NCBI GenBank assembly: GCA_014706295.1 | Contig: JACSVZ010000008.1 | Span: 15,898,159-15,962,158 of the forward strand | From: Lycocorax pyrrhopterus obiensis | Taxonomy: Eukaryota; Chordata; Aves; Passeriformes; Paradisaeidae | Direction: 5' to 3' | Length of the DNA: 64,000 nt | Part shown: one piece after another, positions 62,282-64,000 of the stretch | Layout of the letters: every line of letters begins with the position of its first letter | Numbering within the stretch: position 1 is the first letter of the stretch | Made by a program: the position numbers and the translations under genes | The notes under the pieces: generated by a model | What the model was told of the DNA's origin: nothing | The model's database searches: none | The model's input: only the letters and a program-made list of their open reading frames with translations

Positions 62282-64000
62282 GTAGCAGATACCATTGCAT
62301 CTGTGTGATCATTGTCATTAGATAAGATGACTGCAGTGGATTCCAGTTGAAAATCTCTCTTTGTGTACACACAACCTTTAATAGAATAGTGAACAGTGTT
62401 TAATATCCTAAATTTTTGATTTGTAATGAACTGTTGGCATTCACCAAAAAAAGCATGATTTGTAAGTCTTGTTGGCTTCTGTAGACTTGCATCTAGCCAG
62501 ACAAGCATTTAAAGATTTGTTTTTCTGTTATCCATGATACTAACTGCTCTCTTTGTTATATAATTCTGTGAGTTGGAGTCTGCACAGCCCCGTTGTAGGG
62601 TTTGGTAAGTGTCACGTGTGCTACTTACTCATCTCCAGGCAGTAACTTCATTTCAGGAGTTGCAGCTATCTGGGAAGGGCGCTTTCATCACCAGAATCCC
62701 TCATACTTGGGAACTAAGGAATTTCTGTGCAAGTGGGGGTTGGTAGTATTTGCTGCACCCGTGAGGAGCATAAGATAATTTCCTGCCTGTGCCATGGAAG
62801 CAAGTTAAGCTGGAATATCCAGTGAGAAGACAATCTGTATATGTGTTACTTTGGGCAGCTGAACAGTCTGCCTGAACACTCTTTAGTTGAAAAGAGGTTA
62901 ACTGGAAGTCTAAAGACTTGATCTCCTCAATTATTCATGGCCAGTGTCCACAGTTAGCCTGTTTCTGTATACAGTAACTTCTAACATCACTTCTGAAAAA
63001 GTAGTGCATAAGTTAACATCAGACTTCTGTAGCATCAGAAATAGGATCTGCTATTTCTGTTTGAAAAGTTATTTTATTGTGCCGTAAATAGATTTTCTAA
63101 GAAGACCTAGGAGTTCAGTCAGCAGCTATTAGATTGCACCAGAGTGTCAAAGCTGTCAGACCGCTTTGTCCTTTTATTTGTAAAATTGTTCCTCTTTTGT
63201 ATCATAATTGGTTCATTTGAAACAATCTATGGTACATCAAAATCTGAAAAATATGTTTCAAGTTCCTCTTATTTAGTATTCTTTCATTCTTTATCAGAGG
63301 TCCAAGTAACTGTAATACACAGGTTAAGATAGCCCAACAGTCCTTCCCATGTTTTAGCAAATACTTAATGCTGTAGGGACCAGTTAGTCTTAGGTAGGGT
63401 GTGAGAAAGAAAAGAAAGTTGGAGCAGAAACTGAGTGATGAGGAAACAAGATGTATGATTGTCTTCAGAGTACAAAGAAGACAAAATTAAAAGAGATAGT
63501 GGTATACTATTTAAATAGCCTGCAAAAATGGCACAGAGTTTATTGGATTAGGTTCCTGCCTGCAAAACTTGCCACACAGAAGTCAGCAGACAAGGAGAGT
63601 AAGGGGGATGGTCACAAACATGTAAGCATGAAGTTCAGCATGTAACCTTTTGTTCTGTCATTTTTAGTGACTTTGTCCTTTTTTTCTTTCTTTCTTCTCC
63701 TATTGATTCTATCCTGTGTTATTCCCTTCAGCTTAGCCCATTTTTCCACCTAAATTCAGTTGTCCTTATCTTCCCTGATTCAGCCTTAGCTGTAGTCAGT
63801 CTGTCCCCTTAGCTAGCCACTTGTCTGGGCATTTCCCCTTGTTTTTTACCTACCCACAATCTTTCCAAAAAAAGTCAGTCTGCCAACTAATACAACTGCT
63901 CAGTCATCAAATGGTGATCCGTGGGGCTATAAAGAAGCCACCCACATTGACCTGTCAACTGAATCGTTCTGGGCAAAAGCAGGATTCTTCATTTATTGGC
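62282..64000 (+). other. USP54: USP54 intron, continuing past the window
   Basis: I looked for the next expected exon, whose protein in human begins HLTDSE after the split Gly, and did not find it. A pyrimidine-rich tract (about 63660-63860) has several acceptor-like AGs, but no downstream sequence reads as USP54. Confidence 0.8.

Noticed and set aside
63660..63860. Possible further USP54 exon near a pyrimidine-rich tract
   Set aside because: Acceptor-like AGs are present, but the following sequence does not encode the expected continuation of USP54 in phase 1.
1..64000. tRNA, rRNA, CRISPR arrays, bacterial operons, endogenous retrovirus genes
   Set aside because: I looked for tRNA B-box sequences, repeated spacers, and gag/pol-like or LTR pairs and saw none. 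The window is a vertebrate intron-rich locus.

Overview
This window looks like vertebrate, most likely avian, nuclear DNA. It is AT-rich and intron-dominated, with sparse and decayed repeats. The recognisable ones are CR1-type LINE remnants, typical of birds, turtles and crocodilians, plus a few MIR-like SINE fossils. There is no operon structure, and no long open reading frame that stands as a gene by itself.

The one gene I can support is on the + strand: the 5' part of USP54, the USP53/USP54-type ubiquitin-specific protease homologue. Ten coding exons can be placed with matching splice sites and phases: 39771-39917, 42534-42626, 52279-52413, 53543-53656, 53819-53901, 55761-55866, 57795-57941, 59276-59425, 60714-60882 and 62111-62281. 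Together they encode the first 438 residues: the whole USP catalytic domain (Cys box in the first coding exon, His box and Asp pair in the eighth) and the start of the serine-rich tail. The gene runs off the right edge; human USP54 is about 1,680 residues, so most of the tail lies outside.

Layout: 1-14.7 kb has no supported gene and holds decayed CR1 and MIR-like pieces, a GC-rich patch at 8.1-8.6 kb and AT-rich DNA. At 14.95-15.43 kb there is a CpG island with a palindromic CRE, a GC box and a 12-bp CACGTG-centred palindrome. This is the best promoter candidate for USP54, with a non-coding first exon and a first intron of about 24 kb. 15.4-39.3 kb is that presumed intron; it includes an intronic CRE, a consensus TATA element followed by a donor-like site, a Z-DNA-prone palindrome and a G/T-rich tract. 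39.3-62.3 kb is the coding block. 62.3-64 kb is the next intron.

I did not find an undescribed system. The most useful second-look items are the conserved catalytic residues in a family long listed as inactive, a symmetric exon (62111-62281) with a weak donor, the alternative-promoter candidates, and an internally deleted CR1 copy in a USP54 intron.
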